A stretch of DNA of 64,000 nucleotides from Candidatus Kuenenia stuttgartensis (GCA_945876185.1 CAMCMZ010000001.1:1-64000), one strand, 5' to 3'; positions 39,376 through 50,826 are shown, numbered from the stretch's first letter. The notes: a model not told the origin generated them from the letters alone. Program-made: numbers and translations.

Positions 39376-40338
39376 ATGGTTGGCGATCCCACCGTGCCGT
39401 TCGCCTTCCCGCTTCCCCGGTTTGCCGGGGTCGGGGTCAGCATCGACCGTTTTCATCAGAGTCCGCACATCGCGCTGCACTTCCATCCGGCCTACGAGCT
39501 GGTCTTGGTGCAGAGATCTTCGGGCCGGCGCCTGGTTGGTGATGTCCTGCATGCTTATGAGCACGGCGACTGCGTGTTGGTCGGGCCAAACCTGCCGCAT
39601 GCCTGGATCTCGGCGGATCGTGGCAACGACCGCGGCAATCCGCACGCGACCTGCTCGGTCGCGTTGTTCACCCGCGAGTCCCTGGGACTGGAACTGCTCG
39701 CCCGCCCGGAATTGGCTGCGATCGACCGTCTGATGTCCAGGGCCCGGCGCGGTCTTGCCTTCCCGTCTGATGCCTTGGCGGGAATCGCCGCTGAATTCCA
39801 GCAGTTGAGCGATGCGAGTGACGCAGGTGGACGCCTGCTGCGGTTTCTCCTCCTCCTTCATCGACTGGCCGCAATCGCCGGTGCCGAACCGGTGGTGTCC
39901 AGCGGGTACGTGATGACGCGCGACGAGCAGGACTACCGCACCTTGGCAACGATCCTCGACCACCTGCGCCGCAACAGCCAGCACGCGATCACCCTCGCCG
40001 AGATGGCGCGGCATTGTCGGGTCAGCGTACCGACCTTCACCCGCTTCTTCCGCCGCATGACCGGACACAGCTTCATCGACTACCTCAACCGTTGGCGCAT
40101 CGACCAGGCCGGTGTGCAGCTGCGTGAGACCTCCGCTTCCATCCTGGAGATCAGCCTGCGCATTGGATTCCCGTCCCTGGCGCACTTCAACCGGCAGTTC
40201 CGGCGCTGGCGCGGCTGCGCACCACGGGAATTCCGCCAACGTGAGGGCCGTAAGGCAGATGGATCGGTCACGCCTGCCGGGGTCAGGTCCGCTTCGCGAC
40301 CCGTTCCGTGCGCAACTTCACGCCCTCTTCGCCAGTGA
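39376..40338 (+). CDS. AraC-family transcriptional regulator, divergent from the aminotransferase
   Basis: Cupin-like HIALHFHPAYELVLVQRSSGRRLVGD; HTH ITLAEMARHCRVSVPTFTRFFRRMTGHSFIDYLNRWRIDQAGVQLRETSASILEISLRIGFPSLAHFNRQFRRWRGCAPREFRQ. Confidence 0.92.
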   Translation: MVGDPTVPFAFPLPRFAGVGVSIDRFHQSPHIALHFHPAYELVLVQRSSGRRLVGDVLHAYEHGDCVLVGPNLPHAWISADRGNDRGNPHATCSVALFTRESLGLELLARPELAAIDRLMSRARRGLAFPSDALAGIAAEFQQLSDASDAGGRLLRFLLLLHRLAAIAGAEPVVSSGYVMTRDEQDYRTLATILDHLRRNSQHAITLAEMARHCRVSVPTFTRFFRRMTGHSFIDYLNRWRIDQAGVQLRETSASILEISLRIGFPSLAHFNRQFRRWRGCAPREFRQREGRKADGSVTPAGVRSASRPVPCATSRPLRQ

Positions 40339-41596
40339 CCACGACCCGGTTGCGGCCGGCGTCCTTGGCCTGGTACAGGGCGGCGTCGGCTCGCGCGACC
40401 AGGCGTTCGGCGGAATCATCCTGCCAGCACGGGGCGACCCCGATCGACACGCTCACCGCGCTGGGCAGGTCGGCGAGCGCGGCCACCCCGGCGCGCAGGC
40501 GTTCGGCGACCAGCTCGGCCCCGGCCGGGCTGGTACCGGGCAGGATGACCAGGAACTCTTCACCCCCCCAGCGGCAGACCAGGTCGCCGGTGCGCAGGGT
40601 CTTGATCAGGCTGCGGCCGACCGCCGCCAGCACCTGGTCGCCGGCGGCGTGGCCGTGCAGGTCGTTGACCTTTTTGAACCAGTCGATGTCGACCATCGCC
40701 ACCGCGACGACCTCGCCGTGGTCGACCATCTCGGCCAGGCGCGCCTCACCGTACCAGCGCCGGTGCGTGCCGGTGAGCGGATCGATGCGCGCCAAAGCCT
40801 GCAATTCACCATACAATACGACCCGGCGCAGGCTGAGGGCGAACTGGCCGCGCAGGATCTCGGCGACGTAGCGCTGCTCCGCCTCGTTGCGCCCATCCAG
40901 GGTCGGTTGCGGCCGGGCCCGGCGCAGGACGAGGGCGGCTTGACCGCTGACCGCCGGGCTGAGGTCCAGCACCAGATCGCCTTCGCCAGTCAGCGGGAGC
41001 TGCACCGGCACCGACAGCGTCGGCGCTGCGCCATGCGCCTCGTCACCCAGGCTGCGCCAGGCACCGCGTTCCCAGAGCATGAGGTCGACTGCGTCGGCGT
41101 CCCACCAGCGCCGCATCGCGGCGGCGAATCGGGCGCGCGCGTCGTCCTCGTCGACGCAGCCGACGAGTTCAGCGCTGACCTCGAACACGCCGCGTTGGAG
41201 TTCGAGCAGATCTTCCATCAGGGCCAGGTGCAGGGCGCTGCTCTCAGCATCCACAGGGGCTGCCTCGATCGCGTCGGGATCAGCAGACGCCGGGATCGCG
41301 ACTGGGTGCTGCCGCGCCCGGCTGGCCAGCAGCAGGGCCGCGATGGCCAAGACGCTGGTTGCAGCGGCGATGATTTGCACGGCGCCGGAGGTCACCTGGG
41401 TGAAGGCGATGACCCCCCAAAATACGACCAGCCAGATGAGCACGCCCCAGCCCGCGAAACCGGGCGGTCGCGACGGTGCTCCGGTCACCCGCTCCGGGAT
41501 CGGGCGCAGGCCCGGCGGCTGGAGCATCGTCGTCCAATGCCGTCGCCGCATCCGCGGAATCGGCAACCGGGTCGAGGTGATTTCTTTGCGCGTCAT
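40283..41596 (-). CDS. Membrane diguanylate cyclase (GGDEF; GGEEF signature)
   Basis: Two TM segments; MVDIDWFKKVNDLHGHAAGDQVLAAVG...CRWGGEEFLVILPGT...VSVSIGVA. Confidence 0.93.
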   Translation of the reverse strand: MTRKEITSTRLPIPRMRRRHWTTMLQPPGLRPIPERVTGAPSRPPGFAGWGVLIWLVVFWGVIAFTQVTSGAVQIIAAATSVLAIAALLLASRARQHPVAIPASADPDAIEAAPVDAESSALHLALMEDLLELQRGVFEVSAELVGCVDEDDARARFAAAMRRWWDADAVDLMLWERGAWRSLGDEAHGAAPTLSVPVQLPLTGEGDLVLDLSPAVSGQAALVLRRARPQPTLDGRNEAEQRYVAEILRGQFALSLRRVVLYGELQALARIDPLTGTHRRWYGEARLAEMVDHGEVVAVAMVDIDWFKKVNDLHGHAAGDQVLAAVGRSLIKTLRTGDLVCRWGGEEFLVILPGTSPAGAELVAERLRAGVAALADLPSAVSVSIGVAPCWQDDSAERLVARADAALYQAKDAGRNRVVVTGEEGVKLRTERVAKRT

Positions 41597-43005
41597 GGCG
41601 CGACCTCGACCCGATTGCGGCCGGCGGCCTTGGCGCGGTAGCAGGCGGCGTCGGCGCGGGCGAGGGCGGCGCGGCCGGTTTCATCACCCAGCAGGATCGC
41701 GACTCCGAGCGACGCGGTCACCCGCAGGCCCGGCGTCGCGGCGGCGATTGGTGCACCAGCGATCCCCGCACCGGCGTTCCCGGTTCCGGCAATCCCCGTT
41801 CCGGCGTTCCCGGTTCCGGCAATCACGGTTCCGGAAATCGCCGCACGTAGCGCCTCGGCCACCGCCCTGGCGCCGGCAGCATCGGTGGCGGGCAGGAAGC
41901 AGGCGAACTCCTCACCGCCATAGCGGCAAGCCGCCGTGGCCCGGGGCAGGATCGCGGCCAGCGCGACCGCCACCGCCTTCAGCGCGGCGTCGCCGGTGGC
42001 ATGGCCGTGCTCATCGTTGAAGCGCTTGAGGTGGTCGAGGTCGCACATCACCACCGCCAGGGCCTCGCCGCTGCGGCGCGCCCGCGCGGCGGCCTCGTCG
42101 AGCCGGCGCAGGAATTCGTGCTGCCCCAGCAAGCCGGTCAAATCGTCGCGCAGCGCCAAAGCGCGCGCCTGGTTGACCAGATCGACGGTGGCGAGCCCCA
42201 ACCCGCCGATGCGCCCGAGCGCAGCCAGCAGGTCGGCCAGGAGCGGATCGCCCGCGACCGAACCGGGCAGCGACACGCGCAGCACCCCGCGCTGGGTTTC
42301 GCTACCCTGACCATGATCCCCGCGCTGGACATCCTGGCGCCGCCGGTCGCCGCGCAGCGGGATCAGCCGGTGCACCAGGTCGCCCTCGCGCCGGGTCAAC
42401 GGCCGCGCCTGGGCCGCGACGTAGTGCTCGTCCAGGCCGGGTTCACGCCTGCAAGCCGTGCCATCGCCATGTTGTCCGGCGGCGCAGGCCTGGCGTTCCG
42501 GGGTGCCGAGAAACACCACCACCGTGGTCGCCTCGGGCACCACCGCGCGGCAGCGAACGCACAGTTCCCGGGCGAACTGCGCCGCCTCGCGCGCCGAGGA
42601 GATTTCCAGGCACGCATTGAGCAGTGGTGGATACCGCCGCGCATGACGTTCCAGTTCCTGGCAACGCCGTCGCCGTGCGGTAGCAGCTGGATCCGCATCG
42701 ACCGGCGAACCAGTCCCCAGGGTAGCTGAGGTCAGCACCCAGGCGATCGCCACCGCCGCTGCCGTCCATCCCGCCCAGCCGATCACCCCGGCCCCGGGTA
42801 GAAGTCCCAACACCGGCACGGCCGCGGCAATCGCGGCGACGCCGACCAGCGGCCACGCGGTGGCGGCGAGGACCAGCGCCAACCCGGCTGCAACCAGCCC
42901 CGGCACCCCGGCCAGACCCGTCGCGGCCGCGCCGGCGCCGGCGAGCGCGACGAGGACCGCCGCCAGGCGTAATGCAGGCATCGCCATGGTGAGAGTGTCC
43001 GTCAT
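41593..43005 (-). CDS. Membrane diguanylate cyclase (GGDEF; GGEEF signature) with an internal repeat insertion
   Basis: MCDLDHLKRFNDEHGHATGDAALKAVA...CRYGGEEFACFLPATD...VTASLGVAILL; ATGA overlap with the downstream GGDEF gene. Confidence 0.93.
   Translation of the reverse strand: MTDTLTMAMPALRLAAVLVALAGAGAAATGLAGVPGLVAAGLALVLAATAWPLVGVAAIAAAVPVLGLLPGAGVIGWAGWTAAAVAIAWVLTSATLGTGSPVDADPAATARRRRCQELERHARRYPPLLNACLEISSAREAAQFARELCVRCRAVVPEATTVVVFLGTPERQACAAGQHGDGTACRREPGLDEHYVAAQARPLTRREGDLVHRLIPLRGDRRRQDVQRGDHGQGSETQRGVLRVSLPGSVAGDPLLADLLAALGRIGGLGLATVDLVNQARALALRDDLTGLLGQHEFLRRLDEAAARARRSGEALAVVMCDLDHLKRFNDEHGHATGDAALKAVAVALAAILPRATAACRYGGEEFACFLPATDAAGARAVAEALRAAISGTVIAGTGNAGTGIAGTGNAGAGIAGAPIAAATPGLRVTASLGVAILLGDETGRAALARADAACYRAKAAGRNRVEVAP
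41771..41824. repeat. In-frame 30-bp tandem repeat within GGDEF coding sequence
   Basis: ccggcgttcccggttccggcaatc is exactly repeated at 41771 and 41801. Confidence 0.9.
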
Positions 43006-43229
43006 GCGCGATCCGCTCGCAAGCGAGCCACGAGCGCCCCGTCATCCAACCTGGCGCCCAGTTGCGGGCCAACGCTCCGGGCTCCATCCGCACCAGAATT
43101 TTGTCGTGGCGCACGGGGGCCTTGGCTCCGGCTGACGCGGGGTAACTCACGCGATTTCCACTAGGCTTGACTCTGGATGGTATCGCCAAGCATCGCCATT
43201 CATTCATCCCTGTAAGTCGGAGATCAACC

Positions 43230-44753
43230 ATGGCACGACGCGCACCGCCTCCAGCGACTTGGCTGGCCCCACGGTCACGGATCCTGCTGACCGTACTGCT
43301 GGCGATGCTGGGGCTGGGCGGTTGCGTCCAGGTCGAGGACACCTTGACCATCCGCACCGATGGCTCCGGCACCATCTCTCTGGTGGTCATTCCCAGCCAA
43401 AAACCGGATTCGCTCAGAGCACGGCAATTCCTCTATCCACCGGTCCAGCCGGATACGGCCTTTCACCTGCTGCCGGCCCACCGTTTCCAGACCAAGGTCG
43501 AGGCGATCCCGGGCAAGGACTACGGCCTGCGCGTCACGGCCGCATTTCCTGACCTTGCATCCCTGTTGGCCAGCCCCTACGCCGGAATCCACCTCCTGAC
43601 CGTGCGCGGCCGGGGTGCGGACGCACGCCTTGAAGGTTCCGCCGGCATGACCTGTGCTGCCGCCTTCAGCGCCGAAGTGCAGAAGGATCCACCTGAATCC
43701 AAAGTTGATCTGAAACGGCAAGCCCTGCAAAGTCTGTTCTGGAGGTTCCGCCTGATCGGCCCTGGCGAATCTGCAGAGACGGTCTTCGATCGGGCGCGCA
43801 ACGACGATGACGCCGACATGCTGGTGGCCATCCGCAAAAGGATCGCGGTGGGGATTCCCGGGCTGGCTGCGCTCAAGGATGCGCAGACCTGGTTGGCAGA
43901 CCTGCGCTTCGATCGGGTGGAGGAACGCCAGGATCCGGTGCCGGTGGCCGATCTCGCTCAGGTGCGGCAACTAGCACGGCTTCAGCTCTCCCGCCTTGAA
44001 CGGCGGATCGATCTCAACCGGGATGGAGGCCGTTCCGGAGAACTCCGCTTCCGGGCAGTGATCGCCCTCCCCGCCGGTTGGACCGCAAACGTGCGGCCGG
44101 AATACTTTAATTGGGGCGGTTCGATGCGGCCGGAACCGGCGGAAATCCTGTTCACCCCATCGGGCGAGAATCCCCTGCGTGGTACCCGACGGCAGGAGAT
44201 GCTGGAGTTGGACGAGACCATGCCAGGTGAGGACTGGGGCGATGGGCAGTGGCGCTTCCGCGTGGACGCCACCTTCAAGGTCGGGAAGGAACCGGTTCCC
44301 GCGATTCCCCTGCAGGGCAAGCTCCGGGTGGTGACGACCATCCGCGCGGCAGACATCCGGGCTGTCCTTAAAATGCCGGAGGTGCTAACGAACATGCCCA
44401 GGACACTCAGCGAGGGAAGTTGGAGTTCCGAGGACTGGATCGACGTGGCCTGCCCAGCTTTGGCGTCGAGTGGGCGGCAGATCCGAGTCCAGCGTGATCG
44501 CCACACCGGCATGGTCATCGTTCGCGCCATAGCGATCGATGCAGGAAGCATGGTCGAGGAATTGCAGGCCTACGACACGCGGGGACGGGCGCTGCTTCAG
44601 GTCCGGGTCGATGACCACACCTGGATGGTGGTCGAACCACCGCAGTTCCCGCTATCGCTCGCCGTGCGGATGCGCCTGTCCAGCGCGCCCGCAGTCGACC
44701 TGGCGCTGGAGGCTCCGGTGCCGGCCAGCGATACCTCGGAGGCGTCGCCATGA
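43230..44753 (+). CDS. Lipoprotein of unknown function (LppM-like beta domain?)
   Basis: Lipobox LGLGGC; VQVEDTLTIRTDGSGTISLVVIPSQ; start at ATG 43230. Confidence 0.7.
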   Translation: MARRAPPPATWLAPRSRILLTVLLAMLGLGGCVQVEDTLTIRTDGSGTISLVVIPSQKPDSLRARQFLYPPVQPDTAFHLLPAHRFQTKVEAIPGKDYGLRVTAAFPDLASLLASPYAGIHLLTVRGRGADARLEGSAGMTCAAAFSAEVQKDPPESKVDLKRQALQSLFWRFRLIGPGESAETVFDRARNDDDADMLVAIRKRIAVGIPGLAALKDAQTWLADLRFDRVEERQDPVPVADLAQVRQLARLQLSRLERRIDLNRDGGRSGELRFRAVIALPAGWTANVRPEYFNWGGSMRPEPAEILFTPSGENPLRGTRRQEMLELDETMPGEDWGDGQWRFRVDATFKVGKEPVPAIPLQGKLRVVTTIRAADIRAVLKMPEVLTNMPRTLSEGSWSSEDWIDVACPALASSGRQIRVQRDRHTGMVIVRAIAIDAGSMVEELQAYDTRGRALLQVRVDDHTWMVVEPPQFPLSLAVRMRLSSAPAVDLALEAPVPASDTSEASP

Positions 44754-46276
44754 ACGCTCACGCCATGAACGCACACCTGCACCGCTGGCCGCGGAGCATC
44801 CTCGTTGCCAGCATGATCCTGATGCTGGCGGTCGTGCTGGAGTCCTGCGCCCGGCGCGCCACTTCGCCTCCGGTCTTCGGCTGCGATGCGACGGTCGAGA
44901 TCCGCCCTGACGGAACCGTCCGGGTCATGCAGAAACTGCTGCTGGATCGGCGCATGGTGGCGATGTTTGGATATGAGGAGGCCCCCGGCTTCCCCGAACG
45001 CTTCTGCAAGGGCTGGCACTGGTTGGGCCTTGTTCCCGATGCTGCAGTCACGGCGGCGAATCCGCGTCCGGAGGGTTTGGAGGTCGTCTGCTCCGGCACC
45101 CTGCCAAACCTGGAGGCGCTCGTCGCCAACGCGACCGAGGTGTGCGGTTATCTCGTGCCGGAACTGGAATTGTCCTGTGACGCCAAGGGCCGTCTCGTCT
45201 TCCGCGTACCCTCCCGGATCGGCGTAAGCGCCGCCGCCGGGATCGACCGGCAAGGGTCAGGATTGGGTGAGCAAGGGAAGATGTCGCTGCGCCTGCGCCT
45301 CATCTTCCCGGGAACCGTCGAGTCGACCGGGTTCCCGCAAGTGGATGAGCGCACCCTTGCCGACGCGCTGGAGATACGCGATGGCGCCTCGGCGGCATCC
45401 TTCTGGGACAGACTGGGCCGCGGCTGGGAAGCGGTCGCAGAGGCCAACGGACTGAAGTTGCCGGAAGCACCTCTGCGTTCGCGAGAACTGAAAGAAAAAG
45501 CGATAGTTGCAGAGGAACGGCGCCGGATGACCGTGATGCCCGAACTCGCTGCGGGGCCGGCCGATCCAGGTTGGACGTTCGATGTGGTCGGCTGCGAATC
45601 CATCCGCATCATCCCCGTGCCCGGGGAGCCCCGCTCCGCCCTGGCCGCGACCTTGAAGGATCGGCAGGGCAGGTTTTCCCGCACCGAGACCTCGATCATG
45701 GTGCGGCTTAAACCACCCGCTGGTCGCTTCGTAGCGGAATGGCCGCAGTCGATCCTGGTTCGTGATGTCGAACTGTTCGACGCCACCGGTCAACGGATCC
45801 GGGTGCTTGAAGCCACCATCGTAGACACGGGAGACCTTAAGGACCCTGCCTGCCGGGTGAAACTGGTTGGCGCAGGCACGCGGGGTCCGAGGTTCAGCCG
45901 CGTGGCTGCGACAATTGAGGTGTTGACCTGTGCCGGTTACGACTCGATAGACGTGGTGACGACGCAGGATGCGTCTTTGGAGAGGATCTGCCCTGGGGCG
46001 GTGCTGAAAGGTTGGCGGGTCGAGGCTGGACGGAACAATCTGACTTGTCGTGGTGTTTTGCAGGGACCCAGGTCGATCGAAACCCTGGTGCTGATGCTCT
46101 CCCCAACCTGGCCTCCGTTGTTGACTCCTGTCAAATGCGATGCGATCGCTGGGAAGTTCAGCCGTGAAGTGAGCCTGTCCAGGACAGAGACCGTGGATTC
46201 GGTGACTTTTACCCGTCCCCGGGAGCTACGACGCGAACGAGTCGGATTGACGCTGACCGACGTGCGCCTGCCTTGA
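44750..46276 (+). CDS. Lipoprotein of unknown function, translationally coupled to the preceding one
   Basis: Signal/lipobox-like VLESC; CDATVEIRPDGTVRVMQKLLLDRRM; ATGA overlap. Confidence 0.7.
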   Translation: MNAHAMNAHLHRWPRSILVASMILMLAVVLESCARRATSPPVFGCDATVEIRPDGTVRVMQKLLLDRRMVAMFGYEEAPGFPERFCKGWHWLGLVPDAAVTAANPRPEGLEVVCSGTLPNLEALVANATEVCGYLVPELELSCDAKGRLVFRVPSRIGVSAAAGIDRQGSGLGEQGKMSLRLRLIFPGTVESTGFPQVDERTLADALEIRDGASAASFWDRLGRGWEAVAEANGLKLPEAPLRSRELKEKAIVAEERRRMTVMPELAAGPADPGWTFDVVGCESIRIIPVPGEPRSALAATLKDRQGRFSRTETSIMVRLKPPAGRFVAEWPQSILVRDVELFDATGQRIRVLEATIVDTGDLKDPACRVKLVGAGTRGPRFSRVAATIEVLTCAGYDSIDVVTTQDASLERICPGAVLKGWRVEAGRNNLTCRGVLQGPRSIETLVLMLSPTWPPLLTPVKCDAIAGKFSREVSLSRTETVDSVTFTRPRELRRERVGLTLTDVRLP

Positions 46277-46295
46277 CGGCGGCGGTCAGGCCCGC

Positions 46296-47405
46296 TCACC
46301 CCCGCACCAGCACCAGCAAGTTGTCGCGGTGCACCGCGGCCTTGGGCAGGGCGTAACCGAGCACGGTGGCGGCGGCGTCCATGCGTTTGCCGCGCACGGC
46401 GTCGAGTTCGCGCGCATCGAGGCTGGCGAGGCCGCGGGCGATTTCTTCGCCGTCGGGGGCGACGATGCCGATGGTGTCGCCGCGCGCGAAGGTGCCCTCG
46501 ACGCTGACGATGCCCGCGGGCAGCAGGCTGCGGCCCTTGCCGACCAGGGCGGCGGCGGCGCCGGCGTCGACGTGCAGGCGACCCTTGAGCTTGCGCGCGA
46601 CCGCGAGCCAGCGCCGGCGCGAATCGACCGCGACGCCGCTGCCGGGGATGCGGGTGCCGACCGGTTCATCCGCCAGCAGCCGCTCGATGATGCGCGGTTC
46701 GCGCGCGTGCGCGATGTGGGTGGTGACGCCGGCGCCGCAGGCGAGACGGGCGGCTTCGATCTTGGAGCGCATGCCGCCGCGTCCGCGCGCGCCGGCGCCG
46801 CCGGCGCTGGCGAGCACCTGCGCGGTCACCGCCGGGATCAACGCCAGGCGCTTTGCCGCTGGGTTCTGGCGTGGATCGGCGTCGTACACGCCGTCGATGT
46901 CGGTGAGCAGCACCAGGCGTTCGGCGCCGAGTTGCGCCGCGACCAACGCGCTTAAGCGATCGTTGTCGCCAACGGTGAGTTCCTGCACTGCGACGGGATC
47001 GTTCTCGTTGATGACTGGAACGGCCTTCCAGGCGAACAGGGCCTCGACGGTGGCGAGCAGATTCAGGTAGCGGCCGCGCACGGTGAAGTCGTCATAGGTC
47101 AACAGCAATTGCGCTGCGGTCAGCTTCACGTCCGCGAGGGCGCGTTCCCAGGCGTGCGCGAGCGCGACCTGGCCGATCGCGGCCAGGGCCTGGCGTTCGG
47201 GCAGGCCGGGCGGGCGTTCGGTCAGACCCAGGATGGAAACGCCGCTCGCCACCGCGCCAGAGGTCACCAGCACCGGCCGCCAGCCGGCCTCGGCGATCGC
47301 AGCGAACTGCGCCGCGCAGGTCGCGAGATACGCCGGTTCGATTCGCCCCTGGCGATCGACAAGCGAGTTGGAGCCGATCTTCACCACCACGATGCGGTCA
47401 GCCAT
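46296..47405 (-). CDS. proB: Glutamate 5-kinase (with PUA domain)
   Basis: VVVKIGSNSLVDRQGRI...ALAAIGQVALAHAWERAL...TYDDFTVRGRYLNLLATVEALFAWKAVPVINENDPVA...FGDNDRLSALVA-type motif. Confidence 0.96.
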   Translation of the reverse strand: MADRIVVVKIGSNSLVDRQGRIEPAYLATCAAQFAAIAEAGWRPVLVTSGAVASGVSILGLTERPPGLPERQALAAIGQVALAHAWERALADVKLTAAQLLLTYDDFTVRGRYLNLLATVEALFAWKAVPVINENDPVAVQELTVGDNDRLSALVAAQLGAERLVLLTDIDGVYDADPRQNPAAKRLALIPAVTAQVLASAGGAGARGRGGMRSKIEAARLACGAGVTTHIAHAREPRIIERLLADEPVGTRIPGSGVAVDSRRRWLAVARKLKGRLHVDAGAAAALVGKGRSLLPAGIVSVEGTFARGDTIGIVAPDGEEIARGLASLDARELDAVRGKRMDAAATVLGYALPKAAVHRDNLLVLVRG

Positions 47406-48309
47406 CGGGTTTGTCCTCCAGGGTATGCTTCAGGGCGTTGCGCCGGGTCTGGTCCGCGTCTCCAGCGGCCTCAGCAGCTTCCCGCCGGGCGTCAGCGGCG
47501 GCCTCGCGCGCCTTGATCTTGTTGTGCTCCCATAACACCAGCCGGCCAAGGATCATGCCCAGCTCGAACAGCAAATAGAGCGGCCCCATCATGGCCAGCA
47601 TGGGCAGCGGATCCGGCGGCGCGACCAGGGCGGCGATGATGGTCACGATCATGAACACCAGCTTGCGGTAGCGCGCCAGGGTTTCCGCGCGCACCAGGCC
47701 GGTACGGATCAGCACCATCACGAACCACGGGATGAGCATGATCGCGCCAGCCATCACCGTCCATGAGAAGAACGTCGACTGGTAATCTGACATGCGGAAT
47801 TCGAGGTTCCGCGTGATCGGGTCGTGGACGGTCCAGTCGATGAACCAGGCCATGAAGATCGGGATTCCCCACAAATAACCCAGCACCGCGCCGGCGAGAA
47901 AGAAGAACACCCCCATCGGCAGCAGGACGACGCCAAGGCGGCGTTCGCTGTCGCGCAGGCCGACCGAGACGAAGCGCCACAGCCCCCAGAGGAACACCGG
48001 CACCGCCACCAGCGTCGCCGCCACCATGACCAGGTGCACACTGTTCCACGCGCTTTCCGACAGATCCATGACGGTCAGCAGACGCGGCGAGTTGATCGGT
48101 TCGGTCCAGCCGACCTTGGCCAGGTCTTCCGCGCTGAATGTCATCAGCGCCCGTTGCAGCGGCCAGATGTACCAGACCTTGATCGTCGCCTGGTAGTGGA
48201 AGAACACCACGAACAGCAGGCCCCACACCGCGATCGGAACGATGAGGATTCGCCGCAGTTCACCCAGGTGGTCGCCCAGGGTCATCGGACGGTCGACGGG
48301 GGTGGGCAT
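47398..48309 (-). CDS. tatC: Sec-independent protein translocase TatC
   Basis: Multi-TM protein with TLGDHLGELRRILI and C-terminal FMIVTIIAALVAPPDPLPMLAMMGPLYLLFELGMIL. Confidence 0.93.
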   Translation of the reverse strand: MPTPVDRPMTLGDHLGELRRILIVPIAVWGLLFVVFFHYQATIKVWYIWPLQRALMTFSAEDLAKVGWTEPINSPRLLTVMDLSESAWNSVHLVMVAATLVAVPVFLWGLWRFVSVGLRDSERRLGVVLLPMGVFFFLAGAVLGYLWGIPIFMAWFIDWTVHDPITRNLEFRMSDYQSTFFSWTVMAGAIMLIPWFVMVLIRTGLVRAETLARYRKLVFMIVTIIAALVAPPDPLPMLAMMGPLYLLFELGMILGRLVLWEHNKIKAREAAADARREAAEAAGDADQTRRNALKHTLEDKPDG

Positions 48310-48320
48310 CGCTCAATCGA

Positions 48321-49132
48321 TCAGGTACGCACGGCGTGCACCGCGTCGGCGAGCACTCGCGCCCGCCGAGCGACGATGCCGACCAGGTCGGGGTCGCTGC
48401 CGTGATCCGCGATCAGGCGCACGAGGTGACTGCCGACGATCACGCCGTCACCGGGTGCGGCAGCGGCGGCCGCCTGTTCCGGCGTGCTGATGCCGAAGCC
48501 GATGCAGACCGGCGCGCGCGCGACGGCCTTCAGCGCAGCGACCTGCTCACCGAGATCCGGCGGCAGTTCGGCGCGTTCGCCAGTCACGCCCAGGCGGCAG
48601 ACGTAATACAGGAAACCCCGGCTTTCGCGGGCCAGGAAGCGCTTGCGTTCGGGCGTGGTCGTCGGGGCCGCAAGACACACCGTGTGCAGACCGGCGGCGC
48701 GCAGGGTGGCGATGAGCGCGGGATCCTCGTCCGGCGGCAGGTCGAGCGGCAGGATGCCATCGGCACCGGCTGCTACCGCATCGGCGGCGAAGCGGGCGAT
48801 GCCATAGGAGTCGATCGGATTGAGGTAGGAATAGAACAGGATCGGCACCTGGCAGCCGCCGGCGCGGATGCGGCGCACCGCATCCAGCACCCCGGCCACG
48901 GTGGTTCCGGCTAGCAAGGCACGTTCGGCGGCCGCCTGGTTGGCGGTGCCATCGGCCATCGGATCGCTAAAGGGGATGCCGAGTTCGATCACGTCGACGC
49001 CGGCTTCGGCCAACGCCGGCACCAGGCGGACGGTCGCTTCCAGGTTGGGATCGCCGGCGCTAAAATAGGCGATGAACGCCTTCTGCCCGGATTTTTTCAA
49101 GACTGTGAAACGGGCGTCGATGCGGTTGGTGC

Positions 49133-49136
<4 letters not shown>
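48321..49136 (-). CDS. trpA: Tryptophan synthase alpha subunit
   Basis: [61 protein letters not shown]. Confidence 0.97.
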
Positions 49137-50386
<1,250 letters not shown>

Positions 50387-50432
50387 GGGCGCGGACGATA
50401 GACCGGTGCCCAGTTCGCGCCAGTCGCCGGGA

Positions 50433-50824
50433 TTGGTCCCAGACGCTATGAGAAAGATAAACGTCAGCGTGCAATCAGCCTGCCAGGAGCACGACCCTGG
50501 GACCGCCACGCTCCAGCGTGGCCGGGGCGTGGATGGAACACGGCAGGTTGAGGGAACGGTTTCCAACCAATCCCAGCTCGGTCGGTCCAACGACCTTTTG
50601 CCAGGCTGGAGCCTGGCGGTCCCAGGGGTTGGTCCCAGACGCGGTGAGAAAGATAAACGTCAGCGTGCAATCAGCCTGCCAGGAGCATGACCCTGGGACC
50701 GCCACGCTCCAGCGTGGCCGGGGCGTGGGCGGAACACGGCAGGTTGAGGGAACGGTTTCCAACCAATCCCAGCTCGGTTGGTCCAACGACCTTTTGCCAG
50801 GCTGGAGCCTGGCGGTCCCGGGAC
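50433..50824. repeat. Two tandem copies of a ~196-bp palindrome-rich repeat
   Basis: ttggtcccagacgc...gagaaagataaacgtcagcgtgcaatcagcctgccaggagca..accctgggaccgccacgctccagcgtggccggggcgtgg...ccaggctggagcctggcggtccc occurs twice with period ~196 bp. Confidence 0.92.
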
Positions 50825-50826
50825 CG

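Noticed and set aside
40112-41641. 509-aa plus-strand ORF
   Set aside because: Antisense to a clear GGDEF gene; composition typical of high-GC shadow ORFs.
42443-43390. 315-aa minus ORF
   Set aside because: Alternate frame of the GGDEF gene; Arg/Gly-rich shadow.
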